Positions 17,081 through 24,566 of a stretch of DNA of 64,000 bases are shown here, one piece after another. The notes under the pieces are model-generated. The model was not told the origin of the DNA and made no database searches. It saw only the letters and a program-made list of their open reading frames with translations. This DNA is from CAZHFW01 sp964531675 (GTDB taxonomy: Bacteria > Planctomycetota > Phycisphaerae > Phycisphaerales > UBA1924): NCBI GenBank assembly GCA_964531675.1, contig CAZHFW010000011.1:1-64000 (forward strand). Reading direction: 5' to 3'. How positions within the stretch are numbered: the stretch's first letter is position 1; each line of letters begins with the position of its first letter. The position numbers were made by a program, and so were the translations under genes.

Positions 17081-18411
17081 TACACCAGCAGGCTGGCGGG
17101 CTTCTCGAGCAGGTCCTTGACGGTGGCCAGGTACGCCGCGGCCATCGCTCCGTCGACGATGCGGTGATCGCTGGACATGGTCATGGACATGACCTTGCCC
17201 GGGACGATCTGGCCGTTCTTGACGACGGGGCGATCCAGTGCCGCGCCCACCGCGAGGATGCACGCGTTGGGGGGGTTGATGATCGCGGTGAAGTGCGCCA
17301 CGCCGAACATCCCGAGGTTGGAGATGGTGAACGTGGAGTCGGACATCTCTTCGGGAGAGAGCCCCTTGGCGCGGGCCTTGTCGGCGAGCTGCTTGGTCTG
17401 CGCGGAGATCTGCCGCAGACCGATCTGATCGGCGTTGCGGAGCGTCGCGACGACGAGCCCGCCTCCCTTGGACTGGTCCAGGGCGATGGCGACGCCGACG
17501 TTGACCTGGGCGAGGGTCTCGATGGCCTCCTGGCCTCCCGAGTTGACCCAGCGCGAGTTCACGAACGGGTGCTGGTGCATCGCCAGGGCGCAGGCGCGAA
17601 CGAGGAAGTCGTTGACGCTGAGCTTGACGCCCTGGGACGCGAGCTGCTCGTTGAGCTGGCTGCGGAGGTTGAGCAAGGGCTCGACGTCGACTTCGATCGT
17701 GACCTGGTAGTGGGGGATGGTGGTCTTGCTCTCGACCAGGCGTTTGGCGATGACGCGGCGCATGTTGGAGAGCTGGTGCACCTCGCCCTTGAGGGTCGAG
17801 CCGATCGCGGGGAGGGGAGCAGCCGCCGCCTTCGCGGGGGCAGCCTTGGACGCTGCGGGCGCCGCGGTGCCGCCGGAGCGGATGGCCTCTTCAACGTCCC
17901 GACGGACGATGCGGCCCGAGGGGCCCGTGCCCTGAAGCTGGGTGAGGTCGAGCCCCGACTCGTCGGCGATCTTGCGGGCGAGGGGGGAGACGAACACGCG
18001 GGTCCCGTTGCCGTGGGACGCGGGAGCAGCTTCGATCACCGCGGTGGCGGTGCTGCTGGATCCCGACGCGACCGTCGTGGTGCTTCCGGCAGCCTGAGCT
18101 GCAGCGGGCGCCGGAGCGGACGCTGAGGCCTGGGCCGAACCCGCGCCGGCCTTGGCCGCTGCCACGTCCTCGCCGACCGCAGCCAGCACGACGATCACGG
18201 TGCCGATCGGCACGTTCTTGCCCTCGGGGACGACGATGGAGGCGATGGTCCCGTCCTCATAGGTCGGGAGCTCCATGGTCGCCTTGTCGGTCTCGATGTC
18301 GGCGATGACATCGCCGGCCTTGACCTTCTGGCCTTCCTTCACGTTCCACTTCACGACCGTGCCGGCTTGCATGGTGTCGGAGAGGCGGGGCATTTCGATC
18401 TTGATCGGCAT
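17080..18411 (-). CDS. pdhC: Pyruvate dehydrogenase complex E2, dihydrolipoyllysine acetyltransferase
   Basis: A 443-residue E2 subunit that transfers acetyl groups from E1 to CoA through a swinging lipoyl arm. One lipoyl domain (1-80) carries the lipoylated lysine in IETDKAT (Lys43). An Ala/Pro-rich linker follows, then an E3/E1-binding domain (about 139-176, VSPLARKIADESGLDL, GTGPSGRIVRRDV). The catalytic domain ends with DHRIVDG (His416 and Asp420) near the C-terminus. Start ATG 18411 gives the canonical MPIKIEMPRLSDTM N-terminus. It lies downstream of E1-beta but is separated from it by a four-helix-bundle gene. E1-alpha lies 9 kb away on the other strand, and no E3 is in the window. Confidence 0.95.
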   Translation of the reverse strand: MPIKIEMPRLSDTMQAGTVVKWNVKEGQKVKAGDVIADIETDKATMELPTYEDGTIASIVVPEGKNVPIGTVIVVLAAVGEDVAAAKAGAGSAQASASAPAPAAAQAAGSTTTVASGSSSTATAVIEAAPASHGNGTRVFVSPLARKIADESGLDLTQLQGTGPSGRIVRRDVEEAIRSGGTAAPAASKAAPAKAAAAPLPAIGSTLKGEVHQLSNMRRVIAKRLVESKTTIPHYQVTIEVDVEPLLNLRSQLNEQLASQGVKLSVNDFLVRACALAMHQHPFVNSRWVNSGGQEAIETLAQVNVGVAIALDQSKGGGLVVATLRNADQIGLRQISAQTKQLADKARAKGLSPEEMSDSTFTISNLGMFGVAHFTAIINPPNACILAVGAALDRPVVKNGQIVPGKVMSMTMSSDHRIVDGAMAAAYLATVKDLLEKPASLLV

Positions 18412-18433
18412 GGGAGTCCTCTTGGAAAATCAG

Positions 18434-18456
18434 CAAAGCAGCAGATCAGCAAAGCA
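18434..18456 (+). repeat. Left copy of octamer-type inverted repeat flanking the four-helix-bundle gene
   Basis: A 23-base stretch made of three near-octamers (AGCAAAGC, AGCAGATC, AGCAAAGC). An exact reverse-complement copy lies at 18866-18888 on the other side of the 120-residue gene. Confidence 0.8.
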
Positions 18457-18473
18457 CCAAATAGGGAGGGTCT

Positions 18474-18836
18474 TCAGGTCTTCTTGCGCTTCGTCCGGGC
18501 GATCATCGCCCCGACAATCCTCTTGAGCTCCGTCGTCTCGTCCAGCAACTCCTGCAGGCGCGGAGCCTTGATCCATCCGTGTCTTGAGATGAGCCTGAGC
18601 CAGAAACGGGTTTCATTCAACTCCTTGGCAGCGATGCTGCAGCTCTTCAGGAAATCAGACCGGCTCATGGCCTCGTCGGCTTCGAACAGGTTGGCCCCGA
18701 CCGAGGTTCCGCTCCCGATCAGCTGGTCCACGATCCTGCGGGAGACGCCGGCCTGTTCGAGGCTTTGAGCGACATGAATCGTCCGGTCGCAGAACGATTC
18801 GATCCGCTCGAGCAAGCTCTCCTGAAGCCGCGCCAT
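18474..18836 (-). CDS. Four-helix-bundle protein (S23 / 23S rRNA intervening-sequence family)
   Basis: A 120-residue all-helical protein with the family pattern: CDRTIHVAQSLEQ near the start, QLIGSGTSVGANLFEADEA in the middle, FLKSCSIAAKELNETRFWL, then a C-terminal helix TTELKRIVGAMIART. The family was named from proteins encoded in intervening sequences of bacterial 23S rRNA genes; its function is unknown. Here it lies between E1-beta and E2 of pyruvate dehydrogenase, on the same strand, bracketed by 23-base inverted repeats and with A/T-richer flanks than its neighbours. This looks like a small inserted cassette, though no recombinase is present. Confidence 0.85.
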   Translation of the reverse strand: MARLQESLLERIESFCDRTIHVAQSLEQAGVSRRIVDQLIGSGTSVGANLFEADEAMSRSDFLKSCSIAAKELNETRFWLRLISRHGWIKAPRLQELLDETTELKRIVGAMIARTKRKKT

Positions 18837-18865
18837 GATCGTGGTGCCCTTCGCTTCTGATTTGC

Positions 18866-18888
18866 TGCTTTGCTGATCTGCTGCTTTG
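18866..18888 (-). repeat. Right copy of octamer-type inverted repeat flanking the four-helix-bundle gene
   Basis: Exact reverse complement of 18434-18456. It continues on its outer and inner sides with further degenerate AGCAAATC-like octamers. It ends six bases before the E1-beta stop codon at 18894. Confidence 0.8.
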
Positions 18889-18893
18889 GTGGT

Positions 18894-19943
18894 TTAGCTT
18901 GCCCCAATCGTCCTCTTCACCGCCTTGACGATCTTCCCCTTGTTCGGCAGGTACTCCGCCTCAAGGTTCTTCGCGTACGGCGTGGGCACGTCTTCGGTGT
19001 TGACGCGGGCAGGGGGGGCGTCGAGCCAGTCGAAGCAGCGCTCGCAGACCTGCGCCATCACTTCGCTCGCGATCGACGCGAAGGGCCAGCACTGGTCCAC
19101 GATCACGATCTTGTTGGTCTTCTTCACGCTGGCGATGATCGAGTCGATGTCCAGCGGGCGGATGGTCCGCATGTCCAGCACGTCCACGTTGATCCCCTGC
19201 TGGGCCAGCTCGTCGGCGGCCTCGATGCAGAAGTTCACCGGACGACCGAAGCTCACCAGCGTGCAGGCGTCGCCTTCGCGGGCCAGGCGGGCCTGGCCGA
19301 AGGGGATGTAGTACTCCTCGGCGGGGACGTGGGCCTTGTCGCCCAGCATGCGCTCGGACTCGAGGAAGAAGACCGGGTCGATCTCGCGGATCGCGGTCTT
19401 GAGCAGGCCCTTGGCGTCGTAGGGATTGCTCGGGATGACGATCTTCATGCCCGGCACGTTGGCGTAGAGGCCCTCGACGCACCAGGAGTGCGTGGAGCCG
19501 AGCTGACCGCCCGCGCCGTCGTTGCCGCGGAAGACCACGGGGCAACCCCACTGGCCGCCCGACATGTAGAGCATCTTGGGCACGTTGTTGAGGAGCTGGT
19601 CGGCCGCGACCAGGGAGAAGGACCAGCTCATGAACTCGATGATGGGCTTGAGGCCGTACATCGCAGCGCCGACCGCAAGCCCCGCGAACCCGTTCTCCGA
19701 GATCGGAGAGTCGATGATGCGCTTGGGGCCGAACTCGTCGAGCATGCCCTGGCTGACCTTGTACGCGCCGTTGTACTGCGCGACTTCCTCGCCCATCAGG
19801 AAGATGCGGTCGTCGCGACGCATCTCTTCGCTCATGGCCTCACGCAGCGCTTCGCGGAACTGAATCACCCGATCGCCCTCGCGCGGCGGGAGGGACTTGA
19901 ACTCGGGCGGGGTCCACGTAAACGGGCTGGCGACGGCGCTCAT
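18894..19943 (-). CDS. pdhB: Pyruvate dehydrogenase E1 component, beta subunit
   Basis: A 349-residue E1-beta subunit. With E1-alpha it decarboxylates pyruvate using thiamine diphosphate and acetylates the E2 lipoyl arm. Canonical blocks are FREALREAMSEEMRRD, FLMGEEVAQYNGAYKVSQGM (with the thiamine-activating Glu), RIIDSPISENGFAGLAVGAA, SWSFSLVAADQLLNN, and the C-terminal VIVDQCWPFASIASEVMAQV. Start 19943 (MSAVASPFTW) has AGG seven bases upstream; the open frame continues further 5' without homology. Transcription probably continues through the four-helix-bundle gene into E2. Confidence 0.93.
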   Translation of the reverse strand: MSAVASPFTWTPPEFKSLPPREGDRVIQFREALREAMSEEMRRDDRIFLMGEEVAQYNGAYKVSQGMLDEFGPKRIIDSPISENGFAGLAVGAAMYGLKPIIEFMSWSFSLVAADQLLNNVPKMLYMSGGQWGCPVVFRGNDGAGGQLGSTHSWCVEGLYANVPGMKIVIPSNPYDAKGLLKTAIREIDPVFFLESERMLGDKAHVPAEEYYIPFGQARLAREGDACTLVSFGRPVNFCIEAADELAQQGINVDVLDMRTIRPLDIDSIIASVKKTNKIVIVDQCWPFASIASEVMAQVCERCFDWLDAPPARVNTEDVPTPYAKNLEAEYLPNKGKIVKAVKRTIGAS

Positions 19944-20175
19944 GCGATACCTCGAAAAGTCGGACTCGGTCCCCCGGAAGGCAACGCCTCCCGCGCCGGT
20001 CTCGAAGACTTTGAACATCTGGGGCCCGGCAGGCGACTGGGCCCCCGGCAGTCTCAATCGGACGATGGCCCGCTCCCGATCGCGCCGATCCGGCGCTGAG
20101 CGAAAGGGGACAGGGATGTTAGGGGCCTTGCCGTCCCGCGGCGGAAATCCGCCGACCGGACGCAAATGCTGCCGA

Positions 20176-20646
20176 CTACCTGACAACCACCTGACCGTCC
20201 GACTTCAGGAAGTCCGCCAGGCGAACCCGGTGCGAGGGCGTCATGGGTTCGGGCAGGGCGTCGGTCGGATGCCACTCCACCGCGGTGCTCTCGTCGCTCA
20301 CGCGGATCTCGCCTCCGACGATCCGGCACGCGAACGTCAGCGCCACGATGTGCCCGACGTTTCCATCGGGATAGCGGATGAGTTGTCCCAGCGCCGGATC
20401 GGAGTAGACGCCATGGAGGCGAACGACCTCGACGCGCAGGCCGGTTTCCTCATACACCTCGCGCACGACAGTGTCCGTGACTCTCTCGCCCGGCTCGACG
20501 CCGCCTCCGGGAAGTCCCCAGTATCCGTTGTCCGAACGACGCTGGAGCAGCACGCGCTTCTGGTCGTCCAGAATCACCGCGGCGCAGCCGAGGACAAGCT
20601 TGTGGATGGGGGTGCCCGGTTTTGGGTAGTGATCGTCGCTGGACAT
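20176..20646 (-). CDS. Nudix hydrolase
   Basis: A 156-residue Nudix protein, hydrolysing a nucleoside diphosphate linked to another moiety with a divalent metal. The Nudix box GGVEPGERVTDTVVREVYEE followed by TGL (about residues 53-75) is complete, with the metal-binding R-E-x-x-E-E. The strand before it reads RRSDNGYWGLPGG, and GHIVALTFACRIVGGEIRVS follows. Start ATG 20646 (MSSDDHY) is preferred; ATG 20655 would add three residues. It is upstream of E1-beta on the same strand, 232 bases away. The substrate cannot be told; ADP-ribose-type or general NDP-X hydrolysis is possible. Confidence 0.85.
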   Translation of the reverse strand: MSSDDHYPKPGTPIHKLVLGCAAVILDDQKRVLLQRRSDNGYWGLPGGGVEPGERVTDTVVREVYEETGLRVEVVRLHGVYSDPALGQLIRYPDGNVGHIVALTFACRIVGGEIRVSDESTAVEWHPTDALPEPMTPSHRVRLADFLKSDGQVVVR

Positions 20647-21093
20647 CGCGGGCATTGTTCGCGTGGTTCGTCCTCGGCGGCGCTTGAATCGTTGAATGGA
20701 CCAGAAAGCGGGAATCGTGTGCGTGCCGGAGCGGCGTCCGCTACGCTGGCCGTCCCCAGTCTCTGAGATATGGGGCAAGTCCTTTCTGCGCCCGTCAGGT
20801 GTGGAGGGATCGGGTTTGTGGATGGGCTGCAATGCAGCCGTGGATCTTGAGTTTGGCGAGAGTCGCGGGCGTCTTCCGGGCCCGCGCGTTGGGAGTGTCT
20901 TTTGGGAGTTCAGTCCGACCAGATGGACCCGGTGGCCCGCTCGGAGGGGTCCCCTGACGAAGCCGTTGGGGTGGTCACGGTGCGAGCCCACTCGGCCAAG
21001 GCGTTCGTCCTGGGGGCGGCGCACGCGCCGCCCGCCGAGGCGTCTGCTGCTGGCTCTGAACTCGCACGGCCCGCGGGGGCGAGCCGTCCCGGG
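20647..21093. other. Divergent intergenic region
   Basis: About 450 bases between the Nudix gene (minus) and the Tat-type small subunit (plus). No RNA gene or repeat was recognised. The frame of the small subunit is open here and offers earlier starts (TTG 20902, ATG 20923), but these would put about 57 residues before the twin-arginine signal. Confidence 0.4.
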
Positions 21094-21453
21094 ATGACCC
21101 GTCGCACCGCGATCCTGCTCGGAGCAGCGGTCGGCGCCGCGGCGATCTACGCGAAGCTCTCAAGCCCAGCCTCGTCGACGCGCATGGCCCGCCGGTCCGA
21201 TCTTGAGGCCTTCGCGCAGGCGCACCTCAGGCTCGAGCCGGACCTGCTGCAGCGCGTGGGAGTCTGGGCCCGTTCGCCCGAGGGGCCTTGGAATCAGCGC
21301 AGCCCCGAGTTCAAGATCGGCGATCTGCACGCGCGGGTCTGGGATCCGATCGTGACCCAGCAGTTCCGCGAGGGGCGCATGGTGATCGCGCAGGGCTGGA
21401 TCCTGTCGGAGCATGAAGTCGCGTTCTGTGCGGCGCTCGCGGAGGGCCGCTGA
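21094..21453 (+). CDS. Tat-signal small protein, gluconate 2-dehydrogenase subunit 3-like
   Basis: A 119-residue protein beginning MTRRTAILLGAAVGAAAIYA, a twin-arginine-type signal and hydrophobic helix. The remainder (SDLEAFAQAHLRLEPDLLQR, WDPIVTQQFREGRMVIAQGW) is a short soluble domain. A small Tat subunit next to a GMC oxidoreductase is the usual arrangement for membrane-bound sugar or alcohol dehydrogenases, where it escorts the flavin subunit to the periplasm. Its stop codon abuts the GTG of the oxidoreductase, so the two are probably co-translated. Family assignment rests on context and signal; an upstream start is possible. Confidence 0.6.
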   Translation: MTRRTAILLGAAVGAAAIYAKLSSPASSTRMARRSDLEAFAQAHLRLEPDLLQRVGVWARSPEGPWNQRSPEFKIGDLHARVWDPIVTQQFREGRMVIAQGWILSEHEVAFCAALAEGR

Positions 21454-22887
21454 GTGCACATCGATCTCTCTGTGACGCCAAACGCGGGCCTGATCGAAGC
21501 GGACCTTGCGATCATCGGCGCGGGAGCGGCGGGCCTCACCATCGCGCGGGCGCTGGCGGGCTCGGGCATCCGCGTCGCGCTCATCGAGAGCGGCGGGTTT
21601 GATCCTCATCCGCCGACGCAGAACCTCTATGAGGGGACTTCGGGCCCCCAGCTGCCGTACTGGCCTTTTTACTCCAGACTCCGCTACTTCGGAGGCAGCA
21701 CCAACCACTGGGAAGGTTGGTGCGGGATCATGGCCGAAGAGACGTTCACGCCCCGCGCGTGGGTGCCGCACAGCGGCTGGCCTCTGAAGCGCCGCGATCT
21801 GATGCCCTGGTGGAAAGCGGGACACGAGGTCCTTGAACTGGGCGCGTTCGACTACACGCCTCCCGCCTCGGCCAAGCCTCCGACGCCCGCGCTCTTTGCG
21901 GGAGGCAAGTCGGTCTTCAAGCCTTTCCTGTACCGCCTGAGCCCGCCGACGCGGATGGGTCAGAAGTACCGCGACCAGGTGCTCAACGCGCCCAACATCA
22001 CGGTCCTGACCCGCGCCAACGTGATGCCGATCACCGAGGTGAAGGGTCGCAGGATCACCGAGCTTGCGCTCAGGTCCTTTGAAGGCAACACCGCCCGCGT
22101 GCGTGCCGGGACGTTCGTGCTCGCCTGCGGCGGGATCGAGAATCCGCGTCTTCTGCTCGCCAGCGGTGATCGCTCGCGCGGCGGCCTGGCCAACTCCGCG
22201 GGGAACGTCGGCCGGTACTTCATGGAGCACTGGGTTTTCCCGTACCGCGCGATCGTGCAGACCTCGGGCGGCTGGTGGGATGCGTTCGACTGGGTCGTGC
22301 AGGAAGGCGTGTCCACGCCGCCGGCCCTCGAGATCTCCTACGAGGCCCAGGAGCACTTCAAGATTCTGCAAGCGGTGGTGGGGGTGGACGCGGAGCCTGT
22401 TCCCCCTCCTCCCGATGTTCGCGTCGGGAACGACATCTGTCTGCGCTTCAGCATGGGGGGCGAGCAGGCGCCCAATCCGGACAGCCGGATCATGCTGGGC
22501 GAGGAGCTTGACCCGCTGGGCGTGCCGCGCGTGCATGTCGACTGGCGTGTGACGGATGTGGAGAAGGAGACCGCCAGGCAAGCGGTGTACTTCTACGCCC
22601 GCATGCTTGGTGAGGCGGGTCTTGGGCGCGTGCGGCTCGTGTCCGAGCCCCTGACGGATGTCTGGCCGAACCTGGTCTCCGGCGCGTCGCACCACATGGG
22701 CACGACCCGGATGTCCGAAGATCCCGCGGGCGGCGTGGTGGACACCAACTGCAAGGCCCACGATCTGGACAATCTCTACATCGCCGGGAGCAGCGTCTTC
22801 CCCGGAGGCGACAAGGTGAACCCCACGCTCACGATCGTGGCGCTGGCGCTCAGGCTCACCGAGCATCTCAAGACCGTCATGCGCTGA
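21454..22887 (+). CDS. GMC-family FAD-dependent oxidoreductase
   Basis: A 477-residue flavoprotein with GTG start directly after the previous stop. The N-terminal dinucleotide fold is ADLAIIGAGAAGLTIARALA with the ribose-binding acidic strand ending ALIESGG. GGSTNHWEGWCG near residue 87 and GGIENPRLLLASGDRS near 227 are FAD-contacting blocks. The C-terminal region has GASHHMGTTRMSEDP and YIAGSSVFPGGDKVNPTLTI, including the conserved His and Asn of the GMC active site. It likely oxidises a sugar or alcohol at the outer face of the cytoplasmic membrane with its small Tat partner, passing electrons to a cytochrome or quinone. No cytochrome gene is adjacent. Confidence 0.85.
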   Translation: MHIDLSVTPNAGLIEADLAIIGAGAAGLTIARALAGSGIRVALIESGGFDPHPPTQNLYEGTSGPQLPYWPFYSRLRYFGGSTNHWEGWCGIMAEETFTPRAWVPHSGWPLKRRDLMPWWKAGHEVLELGAFDYTPPASAKPPTPALFAGGKSVFKPFLYRLSPPTRMGQKYRDQVLNAPNITVLTRANVMPITEVKGRRITELALRSFEGNTARVRAGTFVLACGGIENPRLLLASGDRSRGGLANSAGNVGRYFMEHWVFPYRAIVQTSGGWWDAFDWVVQEGVSTPPALEISYEAQEHFKILQAVVGVDAEPVPPPPDVRVGNDICLRFSMGGEQAPNPDSRIMLGEELDPLGVPRVHVDWRVTDVEKETARQAVYFYARMLGEAGLGRVRLVSEPLTDVWPNLVSGASHHMGTTRMSEDPAGGVVDTNCKAHDLDNLYIAGSSVFPGGDKVNPTLTIVALALRLTEHLKTVMR

Positions 22888-22944
22888 CGGATCAAGCTTC
22901 GCCTGCTCGATTGACCGCGGGCTTCTTCCGGTCCACGATCAGGC

Positions 22945-23712
22945 ATGGCCAAGAAGGCGACCAGCGGGAAGACCGTCAAGAGCGTCCGCAAGTCGGCGCG
23001 TCCTTCGGCGTCGGCGTCGACCAAGTCCGCTTCCGATGCGAGCGATCTGCCATTTGCGCTCCCGAAGGTCTCCGCGCCGCGGGTGGCGCGGGCGCTGAAG
23101 CTCATGGAGGCGCTGGCGCGGGCGTATCCGGACGCGCGGTGCGAGCTCGACTACACGTCGCCTCACGAGCTTCTCATCGCGACGATTCTCTCGGCGCAGT
23201 CCACCGATGCGGGCGTGAACAAGGCGACGCCGGCGCTCTTCAAGGCGTTCCCGACCCCTGCGGACTACGCCCGCGCGACCCCGGCGCAGATCGAGCCCTA
23301 CATCAAGACCATCGGCCTGTTCCGCAACAAGGCCAAGGCGATCCATGCCGCGATGACCGCGATCGTCGAGCAGTTCCGGGGAGAGGTCCCCAAGACCATG
23401 GATGAGCTTCTGACCCTGCGCGGCGTGGCCCGCAAGACCGCCAACGTCGTGCTGGGAAATGCGTTTGGCGTGAACGTCGGGTTCGTGGTGGACACCCACG
23501 TCGAGCGCCTGTCCAAGCGCTTCGACCTGGTGGAGCAGGACGCGAACGTCGCGAGCATCGAAAAGACGCTGATGGCGCTGTTTCCGCGCGAACGCTGGTG
23601 CGACATCTCGCACTATCTGATCTGGCACGGCAGGCGCGCCTGCAAAGCGCGCGGGCCCGCGTGCGCCGACCACCCGATCTGCCGGGAGTTCGGCGCGTGC
23701 TGCGAGCTGTGA
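22945..23712 (+). CDS. nth: Endonuclease III, DNA glycosylase/AP lyase
   Basis: A 255-residue base-excision-repair enzyme removing oxidised pyrimidines. The helix-hairpin-helix LTLRGVARKTANVVLGNAFG (about 155-174) holds the Schiff-base lysine, and the catalytic aspartate is in VVDTHVERLSKRF just after. A Lys/Ser-rich N-terminal extension of about 30 residues precedes the core. The C-terminal iron-sulphur site is unusual: four cysteines are present but spaced C-x6-C-x5-C-x5-C, instead of the standard C-x6-C-x2-C-x5-C, with a fifth Cys at the end. Whether the cluster still forms is uncertain. It stands alone, 57 bases after the oxidoreductase. Confidence 0.9.
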   Translation: MAKKATSGKTVKSVRKSARPSASASTKSASDASDLPFALPKVSAPRVARALKLMEALARAYPDARCELDYTSPHELLIATILSAQSTDAGVNKATPALFKAFPTPADYARATPAQIEPYIKTIGLFRNKAKAIHAAMTAIVEQFRGEVPKTMDELLTLRGVARKTANVVLGNAFGVNVGFVVDTHVERLSKRFDLVEQDANVASIEKTLMALFPRERWCDISHYLIWHGRRACKARGPACADHPICREFGACCEL

Positions 23713-23730
23713 CGCGAGGCACAGGCGAGG

Positions 23731-24282
23731 TCACTTGGCGGCGCTGGCCGGAAGCTGGAACGGACCGCTCTTGGGATCGACGAGCGTGAGCGTTGCGCCG
23801 CCCTTGGGCGGCACATCGAGGCTGGCCGCGACCTGCATGTCGGAGGCGAAGCCTCGGAAGGACGCGTTGAGCGCGTTGTCCACACCCGCGAAGACGCCGG
23901 TTTTGAGATCCGAGCCTCGGGCGTTGAAGTAGGCGGCGTCGGGCGAGACGCCCGCGAACACCACGCCGTTCTTCCCGCCGGCGGCGAGCCCCGCGTTGTT
24001 ATCCGCGAGCGTGAGCAAGACGTGCCGGTCATCCTTGCGGAGCATGAAGACCGGAGCGCCCTTGTCGAGCACGAGCGAGGCGTATTCCACGCCGTCGGGC
24101 CCCACCAGCCCGAGCGAGGAGACTTTCAGATCGGGGGCGGGCTCAAAACTCTTTCCGGCGCCCAGCACCCAAGGCGTCACCGCTGCGGCGCAGGCGAGCA
24201 GGGCGGTTCCTTGCCAGAGCCTCTGGCGGCGTTCGAGCGTGGAGAGGCGAGCTTCGAGGGTGCGGGCGGTGTCGTCGAGCAT
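23731..24282 (-). CDS. Membrane-anchored hypothetical protein
   Basis: A 183-residue protein; start 24282 has GGAGG four bases upstream and lies clear of the tRNA. A short helical, coiled-coil-like N-terminus (DTARTLEARLSTLERRQRLW) is followed by one membrane helix (GTALLACAAAVTPWVLGA, about 30-47). The extracytoplasmic domain of about 130 residues is beta-rich with repeating motifs such as LVGPDGVEYASLVLDKGAPV, FMLRKDDRHVLLTLADNNAG and GVVFAGVSPDAAYFNA, suggesting a repeated hairpin or single-stranded beta-helix-like fold. No family recognised; function unknown. Convergent with nth. Confidence 0.6.
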   Translation of the reverse strand: MLDDTARTLEARLSTLERRQRLWQGTALLACAAAVTPWVLGAGKSFEPAPDLKVSSLGLVGPDGVEYASLVLDKGAPVFMLRKDDRHVLLTLADNNAGLAAGGKNGVVFAGVSPDAAYFNARGSDLKTGVFAGVDNALNASFRGFASDMQVAASLDVPPKGGATLTLVDPKSGPFQLPASAAK

Positions 24283-24395
24283 GAGTCCTCCAGCGTTGGG
24301 ATCGATCGGGTGTGCATCTTGTATCGGTTCCGAGCCCGAGTGATGCGGAAATGGGCTCTCCCGCATCGGAGAGCCTGATCGGACCAAAAACGACA

Positions 24396-24420
24396 ACCCC
24401 GGAGCACTTGGCTCCGGGGT
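24396..24420 (-). terminator. Intrinsic terminator downstream of tRNA-Arg
   Basis: ACCCCGGAGC at 24396-24405 pairs with GCTCCGGGGT at 24411-24420. On the minus strand the hairpin is seven bases after the tRNA 3' end and is followed by TTGTCGTTTTTGG. Confidence 0.8.
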
Positions 24421-24426
24421 GGAAAA

Positions 24427-24500
24427 CATGCCCGGCGGGAGTCGAACCTGCAACCTTCGCCTTCGGAGGGCGACGCTCTATCCAGTTGAGCTACGGGCAC
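24427..24500 (-). tRNA. tRNA-Arg(CCG)
   Basis: Read on the minus strand, a 74-base cloverleaf: acceptor GTGCCCG paired with CGGGCAT (one G-T pair at the end), D-arm GCTCAACTGGATAGAGC, anticodon arm with loop CTCCGAA giving anticodon CCG, and T-arm with GTTCGACTC. It reads the CGG arginine codon. CCA is not encoded. It lies upstream of the membrane-anchored hypothetical gene and divergent to the MFS transporter. Confidence 0.95.
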
Positions 24501-24566
24501 TCTGACCGACAACCAGTCTACGCTCCCCACCCGGACCGCGGCAATCCCCGCCGGACGGACTCCACG

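Noticed and set aside
20902..21093. Longer form of the Tat small subunit starting at 20902 or 20923
   Set aside because: It would place some 57 residues before the twin-arginine signal, and the extra part has no recognisable features.
16837..24500. tRNA-Ser and tRNA-Arg as attachment sites of an integrated element
   Set aside because: No integrase, no direct repeat of either tRNA 3' end was noticed, and the genes between are housekeeping.
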